Assembly (NCBI RefSeq): GCF_002139915.1
Contig: NZ_CP018788.1
Span: 310,001 to 374,000 of the forward strand
Source of the DNA: Campylobacter devanensis
GTDB taxonomy: Bacteria; Campylobacterota; Campylobacteria; Campylobacterales; Campylobacteraceae
Length of the DNA: 64,000 nucleotides
Reading direction: 5' to 3'
Below the pieces are notes generated by a model, which saw nothing but the letters and a program-made list of their open reading frames with translations, was not told the origin of the DNA and did not search any database. Made by a program: the position numbers and the translations under genes. This document shows positions 9,711-18,574 of this stretch, in pieces; within the stretch, counting starts at the first letter, position 1; every line of letters starts with the position of its first letter.

Positions 9711-10448
9711 ATGAGCGTGAGTGTAAATTGGGATAAGATTAATGGCATGCTCCCAGTAGTAGTCCAAGAGGCTACTACTAGTGAGGTCTTAATGCTTGCA
9801 TATATGAATCAAGAAGCCTTTGAGCTTACTAAAAGTACTGGTCTAGCTCACTACTACTCACGCACTAAATCTAGAATTTGGAAAAAGGGCGAAGAGAGCG
9901 GTAACTTTCAAATTGTTAAATCCATTAGCCTTGATTGCGATAGTGATGCTTTGCTTTTAAAAATAGAACAAATAGGTGGTGTAGCGTGTCATACTGGAGA
10001 GAAATCTTGCTTTTTTAATCATTTAAATTTAGAACAAAACAGCAGGCCAAATTTAAATAAAGAGATAAAATATGATATCTTAGATCATCTTTATCATATT
10101 GCACTTAATAGAAAGCTAAATTCAAGTTCAAATTCATATATCGCTAAACTTTATACAAAATCTCCAGATAGTTATCTTAAAAAAATATCTGAAGAAGCGT
10201 GTGAATTTGCTCTTGCGATTAAAGATTTAGAGCGCTTTAAGTTATATGCAAATATGAACAAAGAGAGTTTTGGTGAGCATAAACCAGGCCAGCCAAAATA
10301 TGACGCTATTTACGAGGCAGCTGATGTGTTATTTCATATGATTGTTGCGTTAGCTGATTATGATATTCATCCAAATGCAGTACTAGAAGAGCTAAAACGC
10401 CGTGAAGGTATAAGCGGAATAGAAGAGAAGAAAGCCCGTGACAAATAG
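9711..10448 (+). CDS. hisIE: bifunctional phosphoribosyl-AMP cyclohydrolase / phosphoribosyl-ATP pyrophosphatase
   Basis: It carries out steps 2 and 3 of histidine synthesis. The HisI half has MLAYMNQEAFELT (about 27-39), HYYSRTKSRIWKKGEESGN (about 47-65) and the zinc-ligand region DCDSDALLLKIEQIGGVACHTG. The HisE half has the LKKISEEACEFALAIK helix (about 160) and YEAADVLFHMIVAL, the MazG-like metal-binding helices. The ATG at 9711 follows AAGGATTTTTAG. The 3' end overlaps the next gene by 11 bases. The rest of the his pathway is not in the window. Confidence 0.93.
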   Translation: MSVSVNWDKINGMLPVVVQEATTSEVLMLAYMNQEAFELTKSTGLAHYYSRTKSRIWKKGEESGNFQIVKSISLDCDSDALLLKIEQIGGVACHTGEKSCFFNHLNLEQNSRPNLNKEIKYDILDHLYHIALNRKLNSSSNSYIAKLYTKSPDSYLKKISEEACEFALAIKDLERFKLYANMNKESFGEHKPGQPKYDAIYEAADVLFHMIVALADYDIHPNAVLEELKRREGISGIEEKKARDK

Positions 10449-10962
10449 TATATTTTCTACCATTAAATTTTATGTAAGCAACTTTGGATTTTATGATTAT
10501 GTCGCAGTTTCGTGGGTAATTTTGCTATTTTTGGCGCTATTTATTTTAGCCATTTATATGATGTTTAAGCGTCCATTTTTTGCTATATTTTTATTTTTGC
10601 TTAGCTTTGTAGGGCTAGGTGCTGGTATAAATTATTCACTTAAATTTATTGATGATGTAACACGCCCAAAAGATGTAAATATTGCCCCACTTCGTCAGTT
10701 ATTTTACTCTGATGTTATGATAGCTGATGTAAATATAACCAATAAATCCAAACAACCATTTAAAAAGTGCCGAATAAAGCTAAGTTTTCACAATATCGGA
10801 AAAAGCAAATTTGAAAATTTAAAATTTAAATTTAACCCATTTCATACAGAGGTAATTATAACTGAGCAGATTGAACCTGGCAAAACTGGGGAAATCAAAT
10901 TCGTTATGAAAGAATTTCGCCCACAAAACTATACCACCACACTAAGAACGGAGTGTTTTTAA
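10438..10962 (+). CDS. DUF2393-like membrane protein (first copy)
   Basis: This 174-residue protein has two predicted membrane helices at about residues 20-42 and 46-65, then an extracytoplasmic beta-rich domain of about 100 residues with DVNITNKSKQPFKKCRIKLSF and a late cysteine. It matches the DUF2393-type protein pair that follows the SPFH gene in C. jejuni; the function is unknown. The GTG start at 10438 lies inside the end of hisIE. It and the next gene share an architecture and look like diverged paralogues. Confidence 0.7.
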   Translation: MTNSIFSTIKFYVSNFGFYDYVAVSWVILLFLALFILAIYMMFKRPFFAIFLFLLSFVGLGAGINYSLKFIDDVTRPKDVNIAPLRQLFYSDVMIADVNITNKSKQPFKKCRIKLSFHNIGKSKFENLKFKFNPFHTEVIITEQIEPGKTGEIKFVMKEFRPQNYTTTLRTECF

Positions 10963-11495
10963 TGAGCTATTTTAATATATTTCATATAATAGTATTGATA
11001 CTGATTTTATCGATGTTTGGCTTATTTACCTATTTAATAATCCTAAAAGAACACCGCACTAAACAAGCTATTAGTCTACTTATTGTTAATGTTGCTATTA
11101 TGAGTTGTTTGGCTATGATTTCAATGATGCTAATTGATAAATATACCAAAGTTGCAGAGATTATCAATTTAGAGGGTAGGCGCACCTTAATCAATGAGAC
11201 TATTAGTTATAGTGGTATTATTAAAAATGTTGGTTATGGTTATATTAATTCATGTACAATCAATATTGAATTAATCAATACTCCAGAAAAAGGATTAGAG
11301 GCTAGCAATTTTGAAAATCGTGGATTTTTTGATACTTATATTGGTAGTAATCATAGCCAAAAAGGTTCGCAAAAAGGTGAATTTTTAATACTCAAAGACC
11401 TTCCAAGCGGTGATCAAAGAGGCTTTAGCTTTACAATGCCATATCCTGCTCACTTTAAAAACCATACTACAAATTATACGCTAGATTGTAAATAA
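10962..11495 (+). CDS. DUF2393-like membrane protein (second copy)
   Basis: A paralogue of the preceding gene: two N-terminal membrane helices (about 5-27 and 34-56), then an outside domain with the pattern NETISYSGIIKNVGYGYINSC and a terminal TLDCK. I prefer the ATG at 10962, giving 177 residues, because CGGAG at 10949-10953 is spaced well for it. An upstream GTG at 10953 would overlap that site. The A of the start codon is the last base of the previous stop. Function unknown. Confidence 0.7.
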   Translation: MSYFNIFHIIVLILILSMFGLFTYLIILKEHRTKQAISLLIVNVAIMSCLAMISMMLIDKYTKVAEIINLEGRRTLINETISYSGIIKNVGYGYINSCTINIELINTPEKGLEASNFENRGFFDTYIGSNHSQKGSQKGEFLILKDLPSGDQRGFSFTMPYPAHFKNHTTNYTLDCK

Positions 11496-11598
11496 TTTAA
11501 GTCAAATTTAAATTTGGCTTAAATATTTATATATAATTTTCTTATAATAATTAATCTGTCTATTTTAAGTTATTATAAATCTAATATGAGCTAAAATA

Positions 11599-11604
11599 TA
11601 TAAT
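11599..11604 (+). promoter_or_regulatory. -10 element for chemoreceptor 1
   Basis: A TATAAT hexamer sits 22 bases before the ATG of the chemoreceptor at 11626, in an AT-rich region with no clear -35. It is preceded by a gene-free stretch from 11496 and followed by the AAAGGA ribosome binding site at 11615-11620. Confidence 0.5.
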
Positions 11605-11625
11605 AAAAAATTTCAAAGGATAAAT

Positions 11626-13686
11626 ATGTTCAAAAATATGAAACTATCAGTTAAACTTGCTCTTGCGGGTTTTGTATTTACTGCCTTGATAGTAGCTACC
11701 GTTGCTGGTATCGCCACATATCAAGCTACAAATAGGGCTGAGTCGAATTCTGCTGCTTTCATGGAAGCTGGTTCTTTATCACAAGCAAATTACATCGCTG
11801 CTGAATTTAACAAAATTTCCGATGCTTTAAATGCTTATAAAACAGCTATGGAATCATCATTAAATTCCGGTATAGCTATGCCTGTTGATATCATAACAAA
11901 TATGCTAAGCGAAGCTATAAAAGATCAAAAAATAGCCGCTGGTATATTCTTCTACACTACAGATGATAGCATATACGCCAAAAACCCAAATTCAAACGAC
12001 CCACGATATACCCAAGCTGGCGATCTAGCCATATATGTCAATTATCACAACAGACTTGAGCGTATCGAAGATAACTTCAAAAGCAAAGATTACTACGCAA
12101 ATGGCCTAAATAAACCAAGATTAACCGAACCTTTTAGCGACCATATAGAGGGTAAAAACATAACAATGGCTTCTATGACTTTTCCTGTGAAATACAAAGG
12201 CAAAACAATAGGCATAATCGGTGCTGATTTGGATTTAGACACATATTTTATAGATAGATTAAAAGAGATTAAATTATACAAAAGCGATACAAGCTTCTTA
12301 GTCTCAAACAAAGGTATAATGGTAGCCAGTCCTAACCCACAAAATAGGGGATTAGCTATCCAACAAGTAAATCCAAATTTAACTCAACTACTCCCAGTCC
12401 TAAATAATGAAGAAGTTGATTACGCTACAGTAGCAGCTATGAGCAAAAATTTACAAGAGCACGCTCACTTCAACCTATCTAAAATAGATATGCATAATAT
12501 AGATGAGAATTGGGGTCTTGCTACACTAGTCCCTACTAGAGAGATTTTCGCTGAAGTCTCATCAGCTAGAAATAGCCTAGTAGTTGTAGGTATCATCGTC
12601 GCCATAATCGGTGGATTTTTCCTATTCTTCGCTACAAAAATGCTAATTTCTAGAATAGAAAATATCAGAGCCTTACTATCAGATTTCTTTGATTTCTTAA
12701 ACCACAAAAGAGCCGATGCTCGCCTAGCAGTCATCACCAATAACGATGAAATCAGCCAAATGGCTAAGGCCATCAACGATAATATCGTAATCGTAAAATC
12801 AAATTTAGACAAAGACTCAAAAGCTGTTGAAGAGTCTCTAAAAAGAGCTAGCGAAGTAGAAAACGGAAATCTAACCGCTAGAATCACTCTAAACCCAGCT
12901 TCACCAGAGCTATTAAAACTTAAAAATGTCCTAAACAAAATGCTAGATGTCTTAGAGCAAAAAGTAGGTAACGATATCAACGCTATCCAAAGTGTATTTG
13001 ATAAATTCAAACAACTAGATTTCACTGTAAGAATAGAAAACCCAAAAGGCGAAGTCGAGATAGTTACCAATCTACTAGGCGATGAAGTTACTAAAATGCT
13101 AAGAGCAAATCTAGAACAAGCAAACAACCTACAAAATAAAGCCGATGAGCTAAAAGGCTTTGTCGCATCACTAAATGAAGGTGCTAAATCCCAAAGCGAA
13201 TCCCTACAAGAGAGCGCCGCAGCAGTTGAAGAGATGAGTAGCTCAATGAACTCTATAAATGATAGAGCTAGTGAAGTTATCAAACAGAGCGAAGATATCA
13301 AAAACATAATCACAATAATTAGAGATATCGCAGACCAAACAAATTTATTAGCCCTAAACGCAGCCATCGAAGCTGCTAGAGCAGGAGAGCATGGTAGGGG
13401 ATTTGCCGTGGTGGCTGATGAGGTCAGAAAACTAGCTGAAAGAACTCAAAAATCATTAGGTGAAATCGAAGCAAATGTTAATATCCTAAGCCAAAGCATA
13501 AATGAGATGAGCCAAAGTATCAGCGAGCAAACAACAGCTATAAACCAAATTAACGAAGCTATCGTAAATGTCGATGGTCTAACTAGACAAAATACACAAA
13601 TCGCACAAGATAGCAATGTAGTAGCAAATGAAGTTGATATGATTGCAAATGCAATTGTGCAAGAGGTTAAGAAAAAGAAATTTTAA
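11626..13686 (+). CDS. methyl-accepting chemotaxis protein with dCache sensor domain
   Basis: This 686-residue chemoreceptor has membrane helix 1 at about 9-30, a periplasmic double-Cache-like sensor of about 290 residues with [21 protein letters not shown] and [13 protein letters not shown], and membrane helix 2 at about 320-342. A HAMP-like region and a cytoplasmic signalling helix pair follow. The hairpin tip contains [28 protein letters not shown], the CheA/CheW contact region. It ends in KKKKF with no CheR-binding pentapeptide. The ligand cannot be read from the sequence. Codons ending in C (ATC, AAC, TAC) are more frequent than in most neighbours. It probably modulates flagellar rotation together with the receptor at 25.9 kb. 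Confidence 0.93.
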   Translation: MFKNMKLSVKLALAGFVFTALIVATVAGIATYQATNRAESNSAAFMEAGSLSQANYIAAEFNKISDALNAYKTAMESSLNSGIAMPVDIITNMLSEAIKDQKIAAGIFFYTTDDSIYAKNPNSNDPRYTQAGDLAIYVNYHNRLERIEDNFKSKDYYANGLNKPRLTEPFSDHIEGKNITMASMTFPVKYKGKTIGIIGADLDLDTYFIDRLKEIKLYKSDTSFLVSNKGIMVASPNPQNRGLAIQQVNPNLTQLLPVLNNEEVDYATVAAMSKNLQEHAHFNLSKIDMHNIDENWGLATLVPTREIFAEVSSARNSLVVVGIIVAIIGGFFLFFATKMLISRIENIRALLSDFFDFLNHKRADARLAVITNNDEISQMAKAINDNIVIVKSNLDKDSKAVEESLKRASEVENGNLTARITLNPASPELLKLKNVLNKMLDVLEQKVGNDINAIQSVFDKFKQLDFTVRIENPKGEVEIVTNLLGDEVTKMLRANLEQANNLQNKADELKGFVASLNEGAKSQSESLQESAAAVEEMSSSMNSINDRASEVIKQSEDIKNIITIIRDIADQTNLLALNAAIEAARAGEHGRGFAVVADEVRKLAERTQKSLGEIEANVNILSQSINEMSQSISEQTTAINQINEAIVNVDGLTRQNTQIAQDSNVVANEVDMIANAIVQEVKKKKF

Positions 13687-13741
13687 ATTTAGCTTTTTAT
13701 ATTGTAACAACTCTTACTATTAAAAGTTGCACTATTAAAGC

Positions 13742-13759
13742 CCCCACTCTATTGTGGGG
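13742..13759 (+). terminator. GC hairpin downstream of chemoreceptor 1
   Basis: CCCCAC at 13742-13747 and GTGGGG at 13754-13759 form a 6-bp stem with a 6-base loop, 55 bases after the chemoreceptor stop. No strong T run follows (CGCTCTCATT), so termination is plausible but not certain. Confidence 0.45.
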
Positions 13760-13984
13760 CGCTCTCATTAAATCAATCACAATATATATTTTTACTCTAA
13801 CCACCTCAAAACCCACAAATTTAATTACACCCCCATAATATTTAATATCTCACCCAATCCAATCTAAATTCCACTCTAAAAATTATAAAATCACTTAGCC
13901 TAAATCTACAATATATAATCTAAATTTAATAAATTTCTCAAATTTATTAAAAATTTGCAATATTTTCTTCAAATTTATCAAAAT

Positions 13985-13993
13985 CCCCCCCCC
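13985..13993 (+). repeat. C9 homopolymer upstream of flagellin 1 promoter
   Basis: Nine C residues lie 26 bases upstream of the sigma-28 type -10 (CGATAT). Poly-G/C tracts of 8 or more are the classic slippage-prone elements of campylobacters. The other flagellin copy has C8 at the equivalent place. Confidence 0.9.
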
Positions 13994-14002
13994 ATATATA
14001 AA

Positions 14003-14030
14003 CTTTTTAATATTTGGTTCGATATAATAA
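14003..14030 (+). promoter_or_regulatory. sigma-28 (FliA) type flagellin promoter, copy 1
   Basis: CGATAT at 14020-14025 matches the Campylobacter sigma-28 -10, and a TTTTTAA block at 14004-14010 occupies the upstream position. The leader to the GTG start is about 60 bases. It contains CCCTA (14038-14042) and TAGGG (14060-14064), able to pair around a 17-base loop, and three GGA trinucleotides, the last in the ribosome binding site. The sigma factor gene fliA is in this window at 23.1 kb. Confidence 0.75.
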
Positions 14031-14088
14031 AAACAACCCCTAAATGGATTTAAGTTTTATAGGGAAATCTTAACACAAAGGAAAAGTT

Positions 14089-15675
14089 GTGAGCTTTAGA
14101 ATAAATACTAACATCGCAGCGATGAATGCTCACGCAAACTCACAAATCACAGATAGAGAACTTACTAGCTCACTTGGTCGCCTAAGCTCAGGTCTTAGAA
14201 TTCAAACAGCAGCTGATGATGCATCAGGTCTTGTTATTGCTGATTCACTAAAAAGCCAAGCTAGCTCTTTAGGTCAAGCCATATCTAATGGTAATGATGC
14301 AATTGGTATTGTTCAAACTGCAGATAAAGCTATGGATGAACAGATTAAAATACTTGATACTATTAAAACTAAAGCTATCCAAGCAGCACAAGATGGTCAA
14401 AATGCTGATTCTAGAAGAGCTCTTCAAAATGATATTAGCAGACTTCTTGAAGAACTAGATATGATAGCTACTACTACAAGCTTTAATGGCCAACAACTAC
14501 TAAATGGAAATTTTTCAAACAAAAACTTCCAAATTGGTGCTTATAGCAATGAAACAGCTAAAGTAAGCATAGGTGCTACAAACTCAAATACAATTGGGCA
14601 TACTAGGTTTGAGACTACAAATAATGCGATATTTTCAGTTATATCTGGAGCTTTTTCAGCAGGTTTAACTGTAAAACTTAGTGGTGTTGATGGATATCCT
14701 AGTGGTTATGTGTTCCAAAAAATAGAAGCTAGCGATCTATGGAAAGATGGTTACAAAGCCGTAGCTGATATGATGAATGGTGTATCAGATAAAACTGGTG
14801 TAAAAGTAAATGTAAATAATACTCAAATTTTTAGCGAAGCGGTAAAAGCTGGAAATGTTAAAGGCTTAGCAATTAACGGTGTAATGATAGGAAATATTAA
14901 AACCCAAGCAAACGATGCCGACAATGCTTTAACTGCAGCAATTAACGCTAAAAAAGATGAAACCGGAGTAGAAGCAAGTCTAGATAACGGTAGATTAGTT
15001 TTAGCTGCTAAAGATGGTAGAGCTATAAGAATTGGTACTTTTTCAAACAGCTATACAGCTTTAGGCGGTAGATTGTCAGGTGCTTCTGCAGGTGGTGGTA
15101 GTGCAAATGCTTCTCTTGGCACTGTGTTAATGGGTCAAATCACATTTGTTCGCCAAGATGCTAGAGATATTAAAGTGGGTTTAAATGGTATGTCAGCTAT
15201 TAGTGGTATGACGGCTGCAGCTATTACCGAAGCTTCAATCGCATCGGCTACTTATAATCAAGCTTCAGTGAATTTAAAATATATGAACTCTGGTACAATT
15301 AGTGCTACAATTGCTAAAGCAATGGGATTTTTTAATGGCGGAGCCTCTAATGCAGGTCAAATGACAGACCAAGCCGGTGGCGTAAATACTTATGGTGGCG
15401 CTCAAGCTATGGTTGATGTAGCTGAAGCAGCTAGAAAAAGTCTAGACAAGCTAAGAGCTGACCTAGGTTCAGTACAAAATCAATTAGTAGCTACTATAAA
15501 TAATATTACAGTTACTCAAGTAAATGTAAAATCAGCTGAATCTCAAATAAGAGATGTAGACTTTGCTAGTGAGAGTGCAAACTTCTCTAAATTTAACATA
15601 CTAGCCCAAAGTGGAAGCTATGCTATGAGTCAGGCAAATGCTGTACAACAAAATATATTAAGACTACTACAGTAG
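14089..15675 (+). CDS. flagellin (copy 1)
   Basis: This is the structural subunit of the flagellar filament. It has 528 residues and starts with a GTG at 14089 preceded by AAAGGAAAAGTT. The N-terminal D0/D1 region (FRINTNIAAMNAHANSQ, then SSLGRLSSGLRIQTAADDASG) and the C-terminal D0/D1 region (ending QANAVQQNILRLLQ) are typical. The middle, from about 105 to 450, is variable and lacks cysteine. The conserved ends are almost identical to the flagellin at 45.5 kb, while the centre differs. The C. jejuni flaA/flaB pair is in tandem; here the two genes are far apart, so I do not assign A or B. Confidence 0.96.
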   Translation: MSFRINTNIAAMNAHANSQITDRELTSSLGRLSSGLRIQTAADDASGLVIADSLKSQASSLGQAISNGNDAIGIVQTADKAMDEQIKILDTIKTKAIQAAQDGQNADSRRALQNDISRLLEELDMIATTTSFNGQQLLNGNFSNKNFQIGAYSNETAKVSIGATNSNTIGHTRFETTNNAIFSVISGAFSAGLTVKLSGVDGYPSGYVFQKIEASDLWKDGYKAVADMMNGVSDKTGVKVNVNNTQIFSEAVKAGNVKGLAINGVMIGNIKTQANDADNALTAAINAKKDETGVEASLDNGRLVLAAKDGRAIRIGTFSNSYTALGGRLSGASAGGGSANASLGTVLMGQITFVRQDARDIKVGLNGMSAISGMTAAAITEASIASATYNQASVNLKYMNSGTISATIAKAMGFFNGGASNAGQMTDQAGGVNTYGGAQAMVDVAEAARKSLDKLRADLGSVQNQLVATINNITVTQVNVKSAESQIRDVDFASESANFSKFNILAQSGSYAMSQANAVQQNILRLLQ

Positions 15676-15707
15676 CTTAAATTTAAATCTTTAATAGCTT
15701 AAATTTA

Positions 15708-15737
15708 CTCGCAATGCTTAGTCATTGCGAGGGTTTA
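15708..15737 (+). terminator. Terminator hairpin after flagellin 1
   Basis: CTCGCAATG (15708-15716) pairs perfectly with CATTGCGAG (15723-15731) around a 6-base loop, followed by GGTTTATT. It lies 33 bases after the stop, in the convergent region with the MOSC gene, and may serve both strands. Confidence 0.8.
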
Positions 15738-15772
15738 TTATCTAGGTATAATAATCTTTTAAATAGTATTTC

Positions 15773-16420
15773 TTAGAGTTTATCCATATAAGAATTATCA
15801 TAAATCCCTTTTAGTCTAGCTGTAATACTATCACGCCACTCATCTCGTATATGTACTCGTTCTAGCTTTTGTAGTAGATTTATATTATCTTTTGGGGCAA
15901 AAAATAGCATATTTAACTCCATGACACTTAGTTGATTTGTATCTTTATGAACTACATTTACACTATCGCCTGGACATACCGTTCCTGGTTCTAAAACTTG
16001 ATAATACCATCCACTTAGCCCATTTTCAAATATAAATTTAGTCATTCCACTAGCTATAATTTTACTTAGTTTTACGCAAGGTTTTCTAGGTTCGCTCACC
16101 TGTAAAAGTGCATTACCGATTTGGTGAATATCGCCTATACACACACTTTTTTCATCTAATATAGTGATGCTTAGATTCTCTCCCATCTGTCCAAATTTAA
16201 GCTCTCTACTAGCAAACTTATTAAAAGTTGCATAATTACTTACTGCATTAGCAAAGACAGCTTTAAATTCACCGCCATGATGGATTATATCGCTTAGCAT
16301 ATCGCCTACTATACCTGTAAAATCAATCTCAATGCTACTTACTGAGTGCTTATCCATAGCACTACGAAAATCACCATAATCTCTGATAATACCAATATTT
16401 ACGGATTCTACCACTGCCAC
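15773..16420 (-). CDS. MOSC domain protein (YiiM-like)
   Basis: The 215-residue protein has the MOSC beta-barrel features VGDMLSDIIHHGGEFKAVFANA (about 38-59), GQMGENLSI and, at about residue 110, SEPRKPCVKL with the conserved cysteine thought to carry sulfur or a metal-sulfur group. YiiM-like proteins have been linked to reduction of N-hydroxylated bases; the substrate here is unknown. The start is a GTG at 16420 with AAAGGAG seven bases away, and it overlaps the sppA end by 13 bases. It is the last gene of a three-gene minus-strand operon. Confidence 0.85.
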   Translation of the reverse strand: MAVVESVNIGIIRDYGDFRSAMDKHSVSSIEIDFTGIVGDMLSDIIHHGGEFKAVFANAVSNYATFNKFASRELKFGQMGENLSITILDEKSVCIGDIHQIGNALLQVSEPRKPCVKLSKIIASGMTKFIFENGLSGWYYQVLEPGTVCPGDSVNVVHKDTNQLSVMELNMLFFAPKDNINLLQKLERVHIRDEWRDSITARLKGIYDNSYMDKL

Positions 16421-17277
16421 AATATGCTCCTTTGACTTAAAGTTGTGATTATTAAATTTGCGCTTTGTTTGGCGATGTTATTTATAAATTTTTGTACCAT
16501 TGGAGCTTCATACCATATAGGAGTAGCTACACCGCTTAGTATCTCTAGCTCTTTTTTAGCGCTATTTATACTCATAATACCATCTATTAGTCCTAAATTT
16601 AGTGCTTGCTGAGCCAAAAAAACTCTAGCATTTGCCCATTGTTTGCTTGAGTTTAAATCTAGCCCACGGGCATTTGCTACATCACTGGTAAATAATTCGT
16701 AGCTCTTATCTACTAAGCCTTGTAAGGCTGCTCTCTCATCGCTATTCCAGCTGCGTGTGAATGTGCCAGCCTCTTTAAATTCTCCAGCCTTTACTACTTG
16801 AGTTGAGATTCCAATTTTTTTGGCTAGTTCTTCGGTATTTGGAGTCTGCATTATCACGCCTATTGAGCCAATAAAACTAGCACGATTAGCATAAATTTTA
16901 TCTGCTCCAATACCAGCATAGTAGCTTCCACTAGCCATCGTTCCACTAGCATAGGCAATAACTGGTTTTAGTGTGGATAGCTCTTTTATAGCATCACTTA
17001 TAGCTACGCTTGCACTCATCTCTCCACCTGGGCTATCAATATTTATTAACACACCTTTTATATTTGGATCTTTGGCTAAGTCTATTTGAGTTAAAAGCTC
17101 TCTTTCATCCATAATAGCCCCTTCAAGGCTAATTTCTATTAAATTTGCACTACTTTTTTCGCCGCTACTAGCTATAATAAATAGAACAATTAGTACAAAA
17201 ATCATACTTTTAAAATACTCATTAATAAATTTAAAGATACCTTTAATAAAGGCAAATATACTTTTTAATAGTTGCAT
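16408..17277 (-). CDS. sppA: signal peptide peptidase SppA (short form)
   Basis: A membrane-anchored serine protease that degrades cleaved signal peptides. The 289-residue protein has one N-terminal membrane helix (about 21-38), then the S49 domain: NIDSPGGEMSASVAISDAIK, ASGTMASGSYYAG with the nucleophile serine, and FIGSIGVI. A lysine in KAGEFKEAGTFTR at about 165 is the likely general base. This is the single-domain form found in Gram-positives and epsilonproteobacteria rather than the double-length E. coli form. The start overlaps the upstream amidohydrolase by 13 bases. Confidence 0.92.
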   Translation of the reverse strand: MQLLKSIFAFIKGIFKFINEYFKSMIFVLIVLFIIASSGEKSSANLIEISLEGAIMDERELLTQIDLAKDPNIKGVLINIDSPGGEMSASVAISDAIKELSTLKPVIAYASGTMASGSYYAGIGADKIYANRASFIGSIGVIMQTPNTEELAKKIGISTQVVKAGEFKEAGTFTRSWNSDERAALQGLVDKSYELFTSDVANARGLDLNSSKQWANARVFLAQQALNLGLIDGIMSINSAKKELEILSGVATPIWYEAPMVQKFINNIAKQSANLIITTLSQRSILWQW

Positions 17278-18485
17278 TTTTCTCCTTTTATGTATAGCGC
17301 TTTAGCGCTTTTAGTATGTAGTATAAGCTCGATACAAAGCTGACTTATATCGCTTAATTCAAACCCATTAAAAACTGCGATATCAGCGATATTTCCAGCT
17401 TTTAACTCACCTAGGTTTAAGCCCAAAGCTTTAGCTGGATTGCTAGTAACTGATTTTAGTGCAAATGTGGCAAATTTGCTAAGCTCTATATCACTATGAG
17501 CCATTAGGCCAGCACGCAGCTCATCCCAGATATTTAAGCTTATATTTGAGCTTAAACCATCTGTGGCAAAGGCTATGTTTATGTTATTGTTTAAGGCATT
17601 TTGTAGATTAAATTTAGAACTTAATAGACGGTTTGAGACTGGGCAGCTTATGATTGAATGGAGATTTTTATCCATTAAATTTATATAATTATCGGCAAAA
17701 ATAGAGTGAATAAATAGAGTTTGAATATCAGCAAAAAGCTCTATAAAAGATTTTGGCGTATAAAATGGCGTAGCATTTTTATTAAAACCTTTAAAAAATT
17801 CACCAAATTCACCGCTGCTATTCTCAAGCCAAATTTTTTCATGTATGCTCTCCATAAAATGCGTAGCAACTATCATGCCATTATCTTTAGCCAATTTTAA
17901 GGCTTTTTTGCTTAATTCTATATGGGTAGAATAAGGTGAATGTACGCTAATAGCTGGTATAAATAGATCGCTTTTTAGCTCATTTGCAACATTAAAACGT
18001 TTTAAAAATCCATTCCATTGTTGTTCTATTAAGGCAGGATTTGATCCTAAAATTTCACTAAAATATACTGTCCTAATAGGTGAATTAGCGCAGTGTAGCG
18101 CATCAATACCATAGCTAGAAATCTCTCCAATTGTACTAACACCTGCATCTAGCTGTGTTGCAATAGCGCTTTTTATAGCACTATTTTTATCATTATTTGC
18201 TAGGGTGTCACCATTAGCGATAATGCTCTTTAACCAGCGTAAAAAATCACCATATTCAAGTGTAGTTTTATTAGCACTAAACTCAAGATGAATATGTGAG
18301 TTTATAAGAGCAGGCATAGCAATATCATCGTTAAAATCTAAAATCTCAGCATCACTAAATCTAGCTATTAACTCATCAAATTTGCCAATTTTATGTATGG
18401 TTTTATCAAAGGCAATTGCCCCATTTTGAACCACATCAAAGCTCTCATTACATAAAATTATAAATTTAGCTTTTAATATTTTCAT
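17265..18485 (-). CDS. amidohydrolase, aminofutalosine-deaminase-like
   Basis: This 406-residue metal-dependent hydrolase of the chlorohydrolase/cytosine deaminase type has the first metal site INSHIHLEFSANK (about 61-73), a ligand histidine in VATHFMESIHEK (about 203-214), and the catalytic-aspartate segment FATDGLSSN (about 305). The family includes 6-aminodeoxyfutalosine deaminase of the futalosine menaquinone pathway, and the C. jejuni orthologue in the same aroQ/sppA neighbourhood is often annotated that way. In Campylobacter the nucleosidase MTAN can act on aminofutalosine directly, so the real substrate is uncertain. It opens the operon with sppA and the MOSC gene, divergent from aroQ. 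Confidence 0.8.
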   Translation of the reverse strand: MKILKAKFIILCNESFDVVQNGAIAFDKTIHKIGKFDELIARFSDAEILDFNDDIAMPALINSHIHLEFSANKTTLEYGDFLRWLKSIIANGDTLANNDKNSAIKSAIATQLDAGVSTIGEISSYGIDALHCANSPIRTVYFSEILGSNPALIEQQWNGFLKRFNVANELKSDLFIPAISVHSPYSTHIELSKKALKLAKDNGMIVATHFMESIHEKIWLENSSGEFGEFFKGFNKNATPFYTPKSFIELFADIQTLFIHSIFADNYINLMDKNLHSIISCPVSNRLLSSKFNLQNALNNNINIAFATDGLSSNISLNIWDELRAGLMAHSDIELSKFATFALKSVTSNPAKALGLNLGELKAGNIADIAVFNGFELSDISQLCIELILHTKSAKALYIKGEKCNY

Positions 18486-18574
18486 ATTTTTTCCTTAAAA
18501 AGCGTACATTATAGCCAAAATTTAGCCAATATTTTGTAAAATAATTGCCATGCAATTTTTTATCGGAGAAAAAT

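Larger units (their letters stand above)
13687..14088 (+). other. 402-base gene-free region upstream of flagellin 1
   Basis: It holds, in order, a GC hairpin (CCCCAC/GTGGGG at 13742-13759, possibly ending the chemoreceptor transcript), the repeated flagellin upstream block (from 13809), a C9 tract (13985-13993), a sigma-28 type -10 and the flagellin 5' leader. No coding frame is evident. Confidence 0.8.
13809..14088 (+). repeat. Flagellin upstream repeat, copy 1 (280 bp)
   Basis: Read base by base, this block is identical to 45266-45544 except that the poly-C tract has nine C here and eight there. It contains the whole promoter and leader of the flagellin gene. Near-identity continues into the first roughly 320 bases of the coding region, except for a short patch at codons 15-22. 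The two copies are in direct orientation about 31.46 kb apart. Confidence 0.95.

Noticed and set aside
12465-13367. A long antisense open frame (300 codons) inside chemoreceptor 1
   Set aside because: It is a shadow of the receptor's coiled-coil codons, has serine- and leucine-rich composition without motifs and no ribosome binding site.
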